DNA from: Lates calcarifer
Taxonomy: Eukaryota; Chordata; Actinopteri; Centropomidae
Length of the DNA stretch: 64,000 bases
Assembly: GCF_001640805.2 (NCBI RefSeq)
Contig: NC_066844.1
Location: 5,103,143-5,167,142 of the forward strand
Direction: 5' to 3'
In this document: positions 13,969 through 25,407 of the stretch, one piece after another
Position numbering within the stretch: the stretch's first letter is position 1
Layout: each line of letters opens with the position of its first letter
Notes under the pieces: generated by a model
Told to the model about the DNA's origin: nothing
Seen by the model: only the letters and a program-made list of their open reading frames with translations
Database searches by the model: none
Translations under genes and position numbers: made by a program

Positions 13969-14764
13969 TTTTAAAATATAGATCACATCCACACATCAGC
14001 AACAACAAAAAACAGTGTTCTAACTTTAACTGTAACTTTTATGAATCTTTAACAATATTTATGTCACAGCAAAGCAAGTAAAAGTGCTTAAGATATTATT
14101 CTTGTGATTTCATTACTGTTACTACTATAATTTGTAAATTCATGTATTTAAATGTCTAGTCTTTAAATTTTATTGAAAATGATTTCTAATATATTAAACA
14201 GACAGCTAAAGTGTTGCAATGAACTGTTTGCAGTAAAACTAGCCCTACAAGTAGTTGTTGTACTGATAGTAGTTCTAGGAGCTAGAGTAGTATCATGAGG
14301 AATATTAACTCCTGCTGCCCTCACATGGCCACTGGAAGAAATGCAACACTCCCCTGCTACAGTGGCAACCAATGGCTCAGGTTAATGGTGTATTAGTTTT
14401 TAGATGTTTTATCAGATTTTTTACACTCTGGTCCTGTGAATGATACTAAATTTCAGCTGTTTTTATTCTATCCAGAAGTAATAAGTCAAGTAAGTGATGA
14501 AAGTAATAAACTCAAACTCAAACTCAAACAATAAACTCAAACTTGAAAAAGGGCAGATATTTATATAAAAATGATATTACTAATAAAAAACAAATCTTAC
14601 ACAATATTAGAGATTTTCAAGCAGAGGGACTAACAACTTTACAGTATATTCAACATTATGTGACATCTTCTTCTTTCAGAAGCCAGTCTGTGTATATTTA
14701 TGCCCACATGTTATTCATATTAAAATAAAAGCTCTTTATCCTCACAGGAAGTACAGTTGAATCT

Positions 14765-14770
14765 TTTATT
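14765..14770 (-). terminator. AATAAA just after the stop of the unknown gene
   Basis: A canonical hexamer begins six bases after the predicted stop codon on the minus strand. If used, the 3' UTR would be only about 20-30 bases, which is unusually short. It may instead be fortuitous. Confidence 0.3.
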
Positions 14771-14775
14771 TCTCT

Positions 14776-15949
14776 CTAAAGTTGTGACTTATCATGTGGC
14801 CCTGCCTCCTCCCAGAATGCACTGCAGGAAGCACCCTGAGAGGACAGAGGGTCATGATGGAATACATCTGACCGCTGAGAGCAAAAGTCATTGGTTTGAT
14901 CCTGATCAGTGGGAGGGGATTGAGGGGGAGGATGAGGACCAGCTGGAGGGGAGTAAATCAATGTAAAATGAATCATAGTACTTCATTAATAGCTTAAAAA
15001 ATAAAGAAATAAAAGATTTTGAAAATGATGGTATGTCAAATAAACATAAAAACTTAATAAATTAGTAGAACTAGTGAATTAGTGATTATTAATACATACA
15101 TATTCATATTAGTTATATTGATATTTATCATTAAAATAGTTTCACCAAAATAAATAAATTAACAATGAAAATCATGTGATACAGTACAGTATTAAGGTAT
15201 TTAGATTAAAAACATCCTCTGTCTATTATTTCACTGAGTATGTTTTTACTTTTGGATTTCTGTGTGAATTTTTTCTCACCTGTTGGACGACCTACAAGAG
15301 TGATCCATCTCCACACTTCTCCACAACCAACCAACCAACCAACCAACCAACCAACCAAACAAACAAAAACAAAACACAAACTGTAAAACTTTGTAAAAAT
15401 TTCTTCATCTGTGTTTATATTTACAGTCTGTATGACAAGTACTGTGCAGGAAAGGGGAAAATCTACCTTGGCTGGGAAAAGAAGCTCCCATTGATGCTCC
15501 TTGGTCTGGTCCAGAATCTGAATCTAATCCACATTCTCCTCCAGGTTCTGCTCCAGGTTCTCCTCCAGATTCTGGCCCCTGCTCCACCTGGAGAAAGACT
15601 CGGTCCAGCAGGTGGTCTAGTAGCTGCTGGGCATGGTCTGGCTCTGTTCTGATGGTCAGGATACGAGCGGGTCGTCCTGCTGAGACCTGCAGCTCTGTGA
15701 AATTTCTGAGGAACCAGAACCCACAGGACCACAACATGCATTAGCCAGGTTTCCATCTTAATGCGATGCACATTTGACACAGAATTTAAAGAAAATCTGT
15801 CAAAGAAAATGTGAATTAATGCACAAAACTCACAAGCTTCTACTGCGTCTGAGGACCCAGCAGGTAAGCAGCAGAACCATCAGAACCAGCAGTAGAATCA
15901 CCAGGGACACGAAGAAGAGGTTGTAGGTCATCTCCTGGGTCATCGTCAT
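14776..15949 (-). CDS. Unrecognised single-pass membrane protein (predicted, 173 aa)
   Basis: Three coding exons on the minus strand join in phase: 15949-15834, 15705-15467 and 14942-14776 (116, 239 and 167 nt). Donors are CTT/GTGAGT and CAAG/GTAGAT; acceptors are TTCCTCAG and CCCCTCCAG. The product begins MTMTQEMTYN, then has one hydrophobic segment (about residues 11-33, rich in L, V, F and I). A basic WVLRRSRS stop-transfer follows, so an N-outside, C-inside topology is likely. The tail holds a compact stretch (LNFTELQVSAGRPARILTIR, then a leucine-rich helix with DHAQQLLDHLLDRV). After that comes an E/G/P repeat (GGEPGAEPGGE) and a polar C-terminus ending in SQL. An in-frame stop lies upstream of the ATG, which fixes the start. 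I recognise no family. The first two exons are the better supported; the third could be a chance or exonised frame. It lies between rem1 and pnp, on the same strand as both. Confidence 0.55.
15329..15359. repeat. CCAA tetranucleotide repeat
   Basis: About seven ACCA/CCAA units within the intron between the second and third coding exons of the unknown gene. Confidence 0.8.
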
Positions 15950-16079
15950 ACTGATACTAAACAGCAGGGCACGTTTTGCTGCTTCTAAACACTAGACACC
16001 TATTCTAGGAAATAAAAAAGTAGATTTAAATTAAGGTTTAGAGTGAACTTGAATACGACAATTGAAAAAGTAATCTTAC

Positions 16080-16130
16080 CACAAGGTCCACTTGGTGTTC
16101 TGGAGCTTTCAGTTGTATCACACAGTCTTC
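16080..16130 (-). other. 5' UTR exon of the unrecognised membrane-protein gene
   Basis: A 51-base segment is bounded on the minus strand by an acceptor (CTGTCTGTTTAG) and a strong donor (CTTGTG/GTAAGATT). The next acceptor (TTTATTTCCTAG at about 16005) opens the exon holding the ATG at 15949. The frame of that ATG is closed upstream by a TAG, so this exon is leader. Confidence 0.45.
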
Positions 16131-16139
16131 CTAAACAGA

Positions 16140-17480
16140 CAGAGTTTTGATCTCAACTTTTAAGCCACCATGGATAAGAACTATTGGGGAAAAAATGGAT
16201 ATTTGAATATCTCATAATTCCAGGAGGAAAACGCCATCTGCTGAGGAAAATGTGATACAAATGAAAACTCCAGGAGAGCTAAACCTGCTCTCCAGAGGAG
16301 GAACCCTATAGATTTTAATAACTCCCTGACCTCTCCTCCAGCACCACCATCAGGACAAACTCTATACTTTCAGTGTGACTGTAATAAAGACTAGAGCCTC
16401 TAGAGGATGCTAGCAGCACTTGTTTGGCATTGGTTTAGTGCAAAGTCATAGTGATACGTACAACAAGCAGTCACTGTAAAACATTCCTCAAGCATATATT
16501 GATTTATATGTTTAAAATACCTGCCTGTCCTGTTGGTTTGAAGAAAATGAGTCTGTTGTTCAGAAAGTAGCAGAAAGGTTTAACCCTCTGTCATTTTGAA
16601 AAAGTTTGAATGAAAACATTCTGCTCTGTTCTCAGGAGATCAACTCATGGAATATTTCTGTTTCTGTCTCGCACAGGAAACCTGTCTTTTATAGCTGCAC
16701 TTATCCAGTGTTTTTTGTTGGTAAATTATATAGTACATACAGTCACTTTGGTCACTTTATCTGATTCTGTCACAGATTGCTGTCCTCTAGACCAAAACCA
16801 ATCTATGATGTTGTCTTGCACTACATGCCCCCAAGGTACGAGTCAGCGTCATGTTCACTCTGATGTAGATCAGTCCCCTCCAGAAATCAACTGTTGGTGA
16901 CGTGGGACACTCTGTTTCATTATTCCTGATGCCACAGATGGTGGAAATCATACGGTCTCTGGAGGTCATTCACAATACACAGAACTGTAGTTACATATAT
17001 AACTCTGGTTTATGGCTATGCTTTGATAAGAGATCGAGGGCATGTGACCTACAGTATTCTAGTTGCAGTAATGCATGAGTGTTGCTACTCCCCCAGTGTA
17101 GAAATTTGTATTAAAATCCATTGGCCATTTCATGATTTGTCATTACAAAATCAATTTTTACATTCTTTTGGTTTCCTATGTCTCAGAGGCAGATTTGTGA
17201 ATCAATACAAACAGGAAACAAGAGGTTGGCAGCATAGTTTAATTAGATTATCATGGATCAAGAAGTCAGTGGTTTTTTTCTTACAAAACAAAATTCCATA
17301 ACTCAACAATGTACAAGAGAAAAAAAGAAAATCTTTGTCTCATATTTGTTTTATATGAAAGCACCATCAACACAGTGGTCATCATTAAATTAATCTTTAG
17401 GATTAATAAAATATCACAAATGAATACTTACATTCAGATTTACCCTGATAGATAATTATTAGGCACCATGGTGATATAAA
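16140..17480. other. Spacer between pnp 3' end and the unknown gene
   Basis: The upstream flank of the unknown gene and the region beyond the pnp 3' end. Several frames are open for 60-95 codons (16610-16900, 17023-17301), but none has recognisable sequence or good splice sites. No strong core promoter could be seen. Confidence 0.4.
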
Positions 17481-17487
17481 TAAGGTT

Positions 17488-17493
17488 TTTATT
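17488..17493 (-). terminator. pnp: Candidate pnp polyadenylation signal
   Basis: AATAAA on the minus strand, about 118 bases past the pnp stop codon; position and spacing are typical. Confidence 0.5.
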
Positions 17494-17610
17494 ACAGCAA
17501 AGATACAAAATAAGGATGAGAAACTAAAAGAGGAGGAAGCTCTAAAAAAATGTTGTAAACACAATATTCAAATATATACACAATATTTGTGTGTGTGTGT
17601 GTGTGTGTGT

Positions 17611-20124
17611 TCAGACAGCATTATTGGTGTTATTGTTGTTATTGATCTCCATCCTGCTGACCAGTTCAGTCACCAGCTGCTGCACAGTTTGAGAACGCAG
17701 CCGGCCAACCTCCAGTACACCCTCATGATTCACACTGTCCTTGTCCTCATAACTCTTCACCACCTGACACAAATTAATCAATCAATAATCAATCGTTTGA
17801 ACAACCAATCAAATCAATCATATACACACTGTCTCGAGGATTCATAACTCTTCACCAACTGCCACAGATCAATCAATCAATCAAGCTGTTTGAGTCTTGG
17901 TAAGTCTTCAGTGCCTGATGCACATGAGTCAATCAAATAAATGGTCAGTCACTAGTCAATCAACCAGTCAACCAACCAATAATACAGCCTGACAATAAAT
18001 CAAGAAATTAATCATCCTGTAAGTCAGTTAGCCAATCAATAAATTTATTCAGTCATACAAGAAATAATCAGTCAGTCAGTAAATCAATCAATCAAACATC
18101 TGGTAGATGTGTCATTGATCAACTGACCCCTGCGTGTCCAGTATACCAAATGTATTGATCAGTTGATCAGTCACTTTGTATCCTGCAGCTTTATTATAGG
18201 TCTCAATTCTTCAATCCAACAGACCGGTTCAACCAATCAACATATTGATCAGTGTGTCAGCTGTCTCTTTACCTTGTTGGTGATCAGAGAGAGGCCAAAG
18301 ACTCTGAGACCACAGTGAGTCGCCACAACGACCTCGGGAGCCGTACTCATTCCTGTTAACACACAACACCTGAGGTTACTGCAACAGGTCACAACAGTAT
18401 TGATAATACTGATAATAATACTGTGAATAATTCTACTGTTACTACTCTGTGGTGAGACCACCACTGCAGGACTATATTTACTACTGCTGGTGGTTAGTTT
18501 GATGAGCTGCTGTTCAGACTGTCAGAGATGATGTCCTAATCAAATTCCTGTTCTCCAGAGGATGAAACCTTTAGACTGTATCAACCCCATGACTCTATTC
18601 TTGCTGTCAAACAGCTGAATCACTGTCAGTGACTCAGATCACCATCAGTACTTCACGACCTTGTCTTCAACACAATGTGAAAACAGGGATTCACAAAGAC
18701 ATGGATGACTGAATGAATCCTTCCATTTTTGTATCTGACCATTTACATGATCCATCCCTCACTAGGAAGGTTTTCATCCAGCTGTTTTTATGAGCGCTTG
18801 TGCATAGAGGTGAAAAGGAAATTAAAAAAAATCTTGAAATATTTCAAAAAAATATTGGTAGTCAGTGGAATGAATTCATGTTAATTAGCATTTTATTTTG
18901 CCAATTTGGTTACAATTTACTGTGGCTGTAATGAACACTGCAGTCTCTAGGGGAACACTAGCAGGACTTGTCGCACTCTGTGTAAATGGTTGTGTGTGTG
19001 TCATACCGACAGCGTCCACCCCCAGTCGATGCAGCAGTCTGGCCTCAGCGATGGTTTCAAAATTTGGCCCTCCCACCATTGCGTACACTCCCTCCTGCAT
19101 GAGGCTGGCCACGCCGTGCTCCTTGGCGATCTCCATCGCTAGGCAACGCAGGCCTTTGTCATAGCAGCCTGACATGGCCGGGAAACGGGGGCCGAACCTG
19201 TAGACAACAGACAACAAAGAATATGTTAAACGACTGAAACAAAACAGCAGTATTAATGCTTGCCATGACAACTGAGTTAAAACACAATTGTGCAGCAGAT
19301 AAACATTAGAAACAACTGAATTAAAAACAGAAGAACAACAACAAATAAAAAAGACAAACAGTGATAACAACACAAACAGCACATATCCATGTACACATCT
19401 GTCTTACTTGTCATCATTGGGTCCACACAGCGGGTTCAGACCGACCATTCCAGGGAAGTTAACGTGGATCTTTGATGATCATGATGTCACCAGGCTGGAG
19501 GCCGTCCGCCAATGAGCCGGCAGCATTTGTCACAATCAGAGTCTCCACCCCCAACAGCTTGAAGACTCGAACTGGAAATGTTGTCTGACACACACAGGTG
19601 GACAGGAACGGTACGTTAAGGTTTTTAAGGTTGTTAAGTTTTTTTCCTTTCAAATTACTTTACTGTTAACGGTGAAGGCTGAACCCTTTTAATCCCTCCA
19701 GGTACAATCCCTCTAGATCCCAGTCTTTAAGTGTGATCAAATTTCAAATAACTGGAAAAATCAGGGATCAATAATGCAGTTTTATTGTGATTGAGTTTCT
19801 ATGCAGCACCAGGTAGAGGACAATCAAGTATTCTCAGCATATGTGTGTGTTTGTATATGTGTGTGTTACATAAAAAAAAAACAATGGCAGCATTGAACAA
19901 TCTGCTAAAAGACTGCATGTGACCAAACCCATGCATGACCTGAGCTGGGTTCTCTCTCTCTCTCTCACACTTACACTCACACTCACTCATACACACACAC
20001 ACACACACTCAGACACTGTTACAGGCTCATTCTCATGCTGCTGATTACAGTCATATGTGTGCATACAGTACATTAGTTGTACCAGTGTTGCGTGACTCAG
20101 CTGCTTTAGTCAGCTACACTGTAA

Positions 20125-20155
<31 letters not shown>

Positions 20156-20419
20156 GTTTCCCCTACATAGAATTTATTTGTATCTATTGTTTGCTGTTCT
20201 GAATGTATTTATTGTGTTAGTTAACTGTGGGAAATGGTGCATTCATGTGCAGTTTTGGTCTGGAAAAATGTCTTTTCCCTTATCAGAAGTTGGTATGTGA
20301 ATGTAACATTTAAAGTCTCTAAACACAAAACCACAATAAATACACTCTTTCCATTTGGAAACACCGACAACGATGCAGTCTTGTACTTGCAATAAGGGTA
20401 CAGGTACAGTGGAGACGTC

Positions 20420-20466
<47 letters not shown>

Positions 20467-23410
20467 ACCTTGCAGAGTGAGTGTCCTTCATACATGTGAA
20501 AGCGACCCTGCATGCACACGCACGTCTTCCCCTTCAGTTCCCCAAAAACCAGTCGACCTGCATGACCCTGCACTGCAACACACACACACACACACACATA
20601 CGGTCAGGATTAAAGTGAGAGACAGGTGCAGTGGTGGTAATCAACCTGCAAAAAGCTTACAGTTGCATGTAAATCACCCTGTAAATCAGACAGCTGGAGG
20701 GGAATTTGTTTCTCTTTTGATGGAGCTAGGCTAGCAGTTTCCCTCTGCTTGCAGTCTTTGTGCTAAGCTAGGTTAAATGCATCCTAGCGGTTATTATCCA
20801 TGCATGTTGTAATCAGTTTCATCTTTTATTGGTGCTGTTAATGCTGGACACACTGTGTACAAATTAAGCCAGATTTAAACCCTATTAATTTTAAAATCAG
20901 TATGAATCTCCTAAAGATCTGCTGTGGTCTGACGGTCAGTTTTCCCCATCCATAAACAAATTCCTGGCATGTCTTGTATTCTACTTATATAATAGTAATA
21001 AACGTGATTTATAAACAACTTTTCAAAAATAGTTACAGGGTGTTTTACATAGAAGAATCCTGATAAAACAGTTCAGCACAATCAAATTAAATAAGACCAG
21101 GTCTCTACATAGAAGAATTAAGAACACCACAACAAATAAATAAATAATAAAATTAAGATAAAAAAGGGTGAAAAAAATAAATCTGAAAACTTAAAACATA
21201 TTGGAAAACCAAAATAAAACAAACCAAAGAGAAATACAAGTTTGTTCTTTTAGAGACTAAAATCATGAATGATGAATCAAAACAAATGATTAATTGAAGA
21301 TCTAACATAGATTTACAGCAGACACTTAATTAGTTTTATCTATTCAGTAGAAAACAGTGGGCTCTAATGGTATATTTGGACTCTGTATGCCCTATGTACA
21401 TTCATTCACAACTGTAACAAAAAGTACTAGCAGTATCTGAATTTATATATGAAAACACTCAATAAATGAAACAGTTGTGACAGGGTTTACTGCCTTGAAT
21501 CCAGAAATATTGTCAGGTGTGTGTGGCCAAAATCAGCACCCCCATCTCATAGGAAAACTGGCTGCACACTAAAGTAATTTTATGTATAGACTAAAGAGAT
21601 TCTTTCCATCTGAGGAGCCTCCTCTGATTTTTTGTAAGTATGCAGCCATATCTTTTTTATGGGATGATCAGACACTTTAAAATATCTTAAGTATAAAACT
21701 TGATTTGCAGTCAGATGTTAATGGGATTTGAGTTTAGAAGTCAGCCCAAGTCTAAAATACAAGTGAATAAACACATAGTAAACAGCTCTATGCTGCCAGC
21801 ATTTAAATTAGAATAATTTAGATGCTTGTCAGTCAGTAATGAACTTGTACCTGTGCTCTGAGGGAAGCCTGGTATGTCAGAATAAGCGAAGGAATCCTGA
21901 CACTTGAGGGTGTCAGCGAGCATGCCCAGTCCAGACCCACAGATGATCGCCACCTGGGGGCGGTGCTTCGTGTGAGACATCAACCAGTCAGCTGTTTTCT
22001 GGTACTCGTCATGACTGCAAGAAAGAATGAGAAATGAGATTATTTTTGGATTAGAAATAACTTATCATTAAGTGACATGTATTGCTAGTGTTTTCCTCCT
22101 GTGGGTGATGCTGTTCTCTCTCTGTGTCTGTTCAGATCAACCACTCTCTAAAACAGGTCTAATTATCCTCCGATTGTTTTCAGACCAGGTATGACTGTGC
22201 TCGGGCTGCTTTTGCATCTGGTCTCTTTTGAGATAAACATTTATTTATCCATGTCAAGAATAAACCATGAAGGTCAGGGCCAGTTACAAAAATGTATATA
22301 CTCAAAATGTGACTTGAGATGACAACCTAAAGCCACTCATCATATATAGGTCATTGCATTACATTTACACCTTTTCTAGAGGGTATCTAGCAGAGCACTA
22401 TCACAGGAGCAGGTGATGGTTTGGAAACCAAAAACCTTGTTTACATTTCCAAAGAATGTGTTCTAAATGGAATGTGGTCTAAAGAGTGCTCTACTTTTGC
22501 AAAGCCACTTTATGGCTTCACATCAATTACAGGAAAAAACTGTTTTGTCTGTTGTCTTAACTGATGATGATAACATTTTATTCACCAATGTGATAATAAC
22601 ATAAATAAATATTTCAGGAAAGATGCAGCTAAACATCACACTTCGATTTGGAATCTACACAGTAACCATGACAACACATTCTGAAGTGACAGCGGCTCTG
22701 AGTCACCTTTTCTTATCCATAGCAACAGCAGCTGAGGCTGGGGAGGGTACTGGAGGATTTAGGGATATTCACCAAACTGACAGAAAAAACTTCTCAGACA
22801 CAAAGCTGAGATAGATATGGTCAGAACATAAACCTATAGTATGATGAAATTATCCAGGAGACTCCTGAGTTCCTGTGTTGACAAACACTGATGATATCAT
22901 TAAAAACATTTTGGGTTAAATACATATAGCACTGCAGACTGGGTACAGAAATACTTAGTATAGTCTATGTTGCCTTTCAGATAAAATACCCAAATAAATA
23001 GTTATTACTCCCTAATTCCTCATAGTCTTATTTTCTTCCACCCTGGCTACATGTAAATACAGTTTATATGTTTACACAACTAAATTACACTGTAAATTCC
23101 TACTTATTATAATTACTTTTCAAACTTTCATCTAATGTTTGATTTCATTTCTTGTGAATTACCGAATAATTGAATCTTTTCAGGTCTCTGAATATGATTC
23201 AAATAAAGAAAACACTGGTCACAGCAGAAATATGCAATGACAAGAGGTCACAGTAGAGACTGCTTTGTTTTCAGGGGTCAAAAGTTTCATAAGTTTAAGT
23301 AAAACATCACAACAGCCCAACAATAAAACACATTTTCTATAAAAAGGCACAAGACAGATGTAAAATAGATTTTTTTTGTTTTCTTACCTGATCTGTTCTT
23401 TGCTGTGCAT
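17611..23410 (-). CDS. pnp: Purine nucleoside phosphorylase (frameshifted in exon 4)
   Basis: Seven exons: 23410-23388, 22014-21851, 20572-20469, 19584-19408, 19197-19007, 18352-18273 and 17763-17611. All splice sites are GT-AG. The expected product is about 296 residues, against about 289 in mammals. PNP splits inosine and guanosine with phosphate to the free base and ribose-1-phosphate in the cytosol (purine salvage). Family marks are the phosphate-loop CGSGLG (residues 33-38), GRFHMYEG with the catalytic-site histidine, [15 protein letters not shown] with the purine-binding glutamate, [14 protein letters not shown] with the purine-binding asparagine, and NHEGVL with the ribose-contacting histidine. 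Oddity: exon 4 is 177 nt where reading phase requires 176. An extra base at 19466-19467 turns KDHVNFPG into KDPR-stop; both sides are otherwise intact and in family register. Sequencing error seems likelier than a pseudogene. Teleosts carry several pnp paralogues, and I cannot say which this is. Confidence 0.92.
17764..18250. repeat. Degenerate CAAT-rich simple-sequence tract in the last pnp intron
   Basis: Dozens of AATCAATCA and CAGTCAGTC-like units with substitutions fill most of the intron between the last two pnp exons. It reads as a long, decayed tetranucleotide array. Confidence 0.6.
20423..20462. repeat. TG microsatellite next to a pnp exon
   Basis: A 40-bp TG run ending about seven bases from the donor of the pnp exon at 20469-20572, so it sits at the very start of the intron in the gene's sense. 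Confidence 0.9.
20706..20775 (-). repeat. Reverse copy of a recurrent teleost repeat
   Basis: Read on the minus strand it contains TAGCTTAGCACAAAGACTGC then AAGCAGAGGGAAACTGCTAG. This closely resembles the sense copy at 24330-24500 (TAGCTTAGCATAATGACTGG). Class unassigned. Confidence 0.5.
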
Positions 23411-23519
23411 GATGGATGACGGACGACAGACGACGACAATGATGATGAGGATGAAAATAAAGCAGAATTAATGTGTGTGTTTCAGTGAGCAGCTTCAGTC
23501 ACTAAGTGACTGTGTGTGT

Positions 23520-23529
23520 GTATATATAG
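23520..23529 (-). promoter_or_regulatory. pnp: Candidate TATA box of pnp
   Basis: ACTATATATA on the minus strand, about 110 bases upstream of the pnp ATG at 23410. A CCAAT box (GACCAATCAG in the gene's sense, near 23612-23621) lies about 90 bases further upstream. Together they make a plausible core promoter. The transcription start is not shown. Confidence 0.45.
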
Positions 23530-24329
23530 TAGTGAGTGTGTGATGGAGGAATAGTCAGTGTGTGGCTGGCTGATGCTGATCGGCCAAGATATTCACTGGT
23601 CACATGCTCCTGATTGGTCAACAACCCATCCCTTGATCAGCAGCAGCCAATGGAGCAGCAGCATTGTAGAAATGCATGTGTGTGTGTGTTGGGATTCCTA
23701 TCTAAACAGGATTCTGTTTTTTTGTTTTTTTTTATTGATTGTGTAAGCAGGGTCTGGTTTTGCGTCACGCCCCCGCTGACAGTAACGTGATTTTACTTCA
23801 GTGTTAATTCACTCTAACTCTGATCCTGAGGCTCAACACACCACAAACACACACAGACCTACATACAGAGTCAGCTGTGACTGGGTTTTGACCTCCAAAC
23901 ACACACTCATACAATCAGACTTCAGCTGGATGTATATGGATGGACAGTTAAGAGGAAAAATTACAAATATTTTCATGCACATAAAATTAGCAGTGTTCAT
24001 CGCAGCTATAAATAATCAACAAAGTAAACACATGGACAAATAGAGGCATAACCACACAAAGTCTTCTCTGCAAGTTGTGGTTATAATCTGAATAGCTTCA
24101 GGTCACTTTTTCATTCACGCAAGCAACAGAAGCTTACAAGTACACCATTATTCTATATAATGATCTAGGGCCAAATGCTTTAAGGAGATTTTCTACAACA
24201 TGAACTCCAGTATTAGGTAAGTAGTAACAGATTTTAATCAGGCTAAATCACAAACATATCATGTTTCTTTATGAACAGAATCAGATAAGATGTTTGAGTC
24301 CTCCAGGGTTCAATTTGCACTTGGTGGCA

Positions 24330-24500
24330 GCAAAAGCAAATAGCTTAGCATAATGACTGGAAATAGGGAAACCTCTAGAGGCTAAAAAAAAATCTGCCTA
24401 CAAGAACCTCTAGAGCTCACTAATTAACTTGTTATATCTTTGTTTAAAAGTACCATATGTAAGTTCTTGCTATTGCTGCATAGCTAACATTAGCATTAAC
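24330..24500 (+). repeat. Recurrent teleost interspersed repeat
   Basis: Contains TAGCTTAGCATAATGACTGG, then AAATCTGCCTACAAGAACCT and AGCTCACTAATTAACTTGTT. I know this phrase order from many teleost genomes. The frame open on the opposite strand at 24496-24795 is probably repeat-derived. Class unassigned. Confidence 0.55.
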
Positions 24501-25381
24501 AGCAGTTTGTGCAGTGTAGAGGAAACATTGCAAGTTCAGCACCAAACTTTATTCCTTTACTCACCAAGAGCTGGAGAGCAACACCTAAGTTAACTCGTTT
24601 TGCTTCTATTTCTATCACTTCTTTTCCTCTACTGAAGTTAGCATGGTAACCTGCTAGCCCCAGCCTGTCCCGTATCGTAATACCTCTTAGCGATACTATA
24701 GCATACAGTCGGCTCTCTCTCTTGCTCTTGATAAGTAAAGAGTCCTTAAAGCTAACACTGGCTATGTAGCGATAGCAAAAACTAAGATATAGCATTAGTC
24801 ATTTAGTTAGCTTGTTAGCTTGTAACAGCAGTTAACAAGTTATCGAGTCTAAGTGAACTTGTAATTTCAAGCCCGCGTGAATGAATCTGAGGCTAGCTGA
24901 TGAGCTAGACTTAACATCATTGTAGCACATTTACATTTAGTTTTATTCTTACATCCTACAGCATAATTTAAAATATTTTTTTAAATCAGTTACACTTATC
25001 TAGCTAAACCTTGTCAACCACATCAGGTCCAAACTCAGATTCAGAGCTGAATTTGACCAATCAGAGCCGATATGTCTCAGTTTAATGAGCAGCCACGTTG
25101 TGTCTCATGACCACTAACACACCTCACATGTTCCTCTGCTGCCGCTCTGATCAGCTGCCGCTAATGAGGCTCATGCGGGTCTGATGGACAAGGACCAGTT
25201 GAACCGGACGGACCAGGAGACCGACAGGAAGTGAGCTTTCATTGTTCCCTTTTCACTGAGTCTAATAAAAATAAATACCCGATCCAGTATAATCAGCACA
25301 GCTCCCCCTGCGGAGAGCTGATTTTAAAGGTTTCATTGTTCAGGACAAACTCATTTTTGCACCAGACATAAACCACAAGTC

Positions 25382-25407
25382 AAAAAAAAAAAAAAAAAAA
25401 AAAAAAA
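25382..25407. repeat. Poly(A) tract
   Basis: Twenty-six consecutive A. No retroposed gene body or target-site duplication could be recognised around it. Confidence 0.8.

Larger units (their letters stand above)
11990..14764. other. Intergenic region between rem1 and the unknown membrane-protein gene
   Basis: No supported gene. It holds a TG microsatellite (about 11999-12050), a degenerate tandem array (12340-12975), a TA run (13033-13069) and the 3' tail of a retroposon-like element (13836-13968). The open frames at 13402-13638 and 13730-13936 have no recognisable protein character. Confidence 0.5.

Noticed and set aside
24496..24795. 99-codon frame on the minus strand
   Set aside because: It overlaps and follows a recurrent teleost repeat and contains GCTAACATTAGC-type repeat words; not conserved protein.
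25184..25234. Short frame MDKDQLNRTDQETDRK followed by a donor-like GTGAGC in a locally GC-richer patch
   Set aside because: No downstream exon in phase could be found; 16 codons alone are not evidence of a gene.
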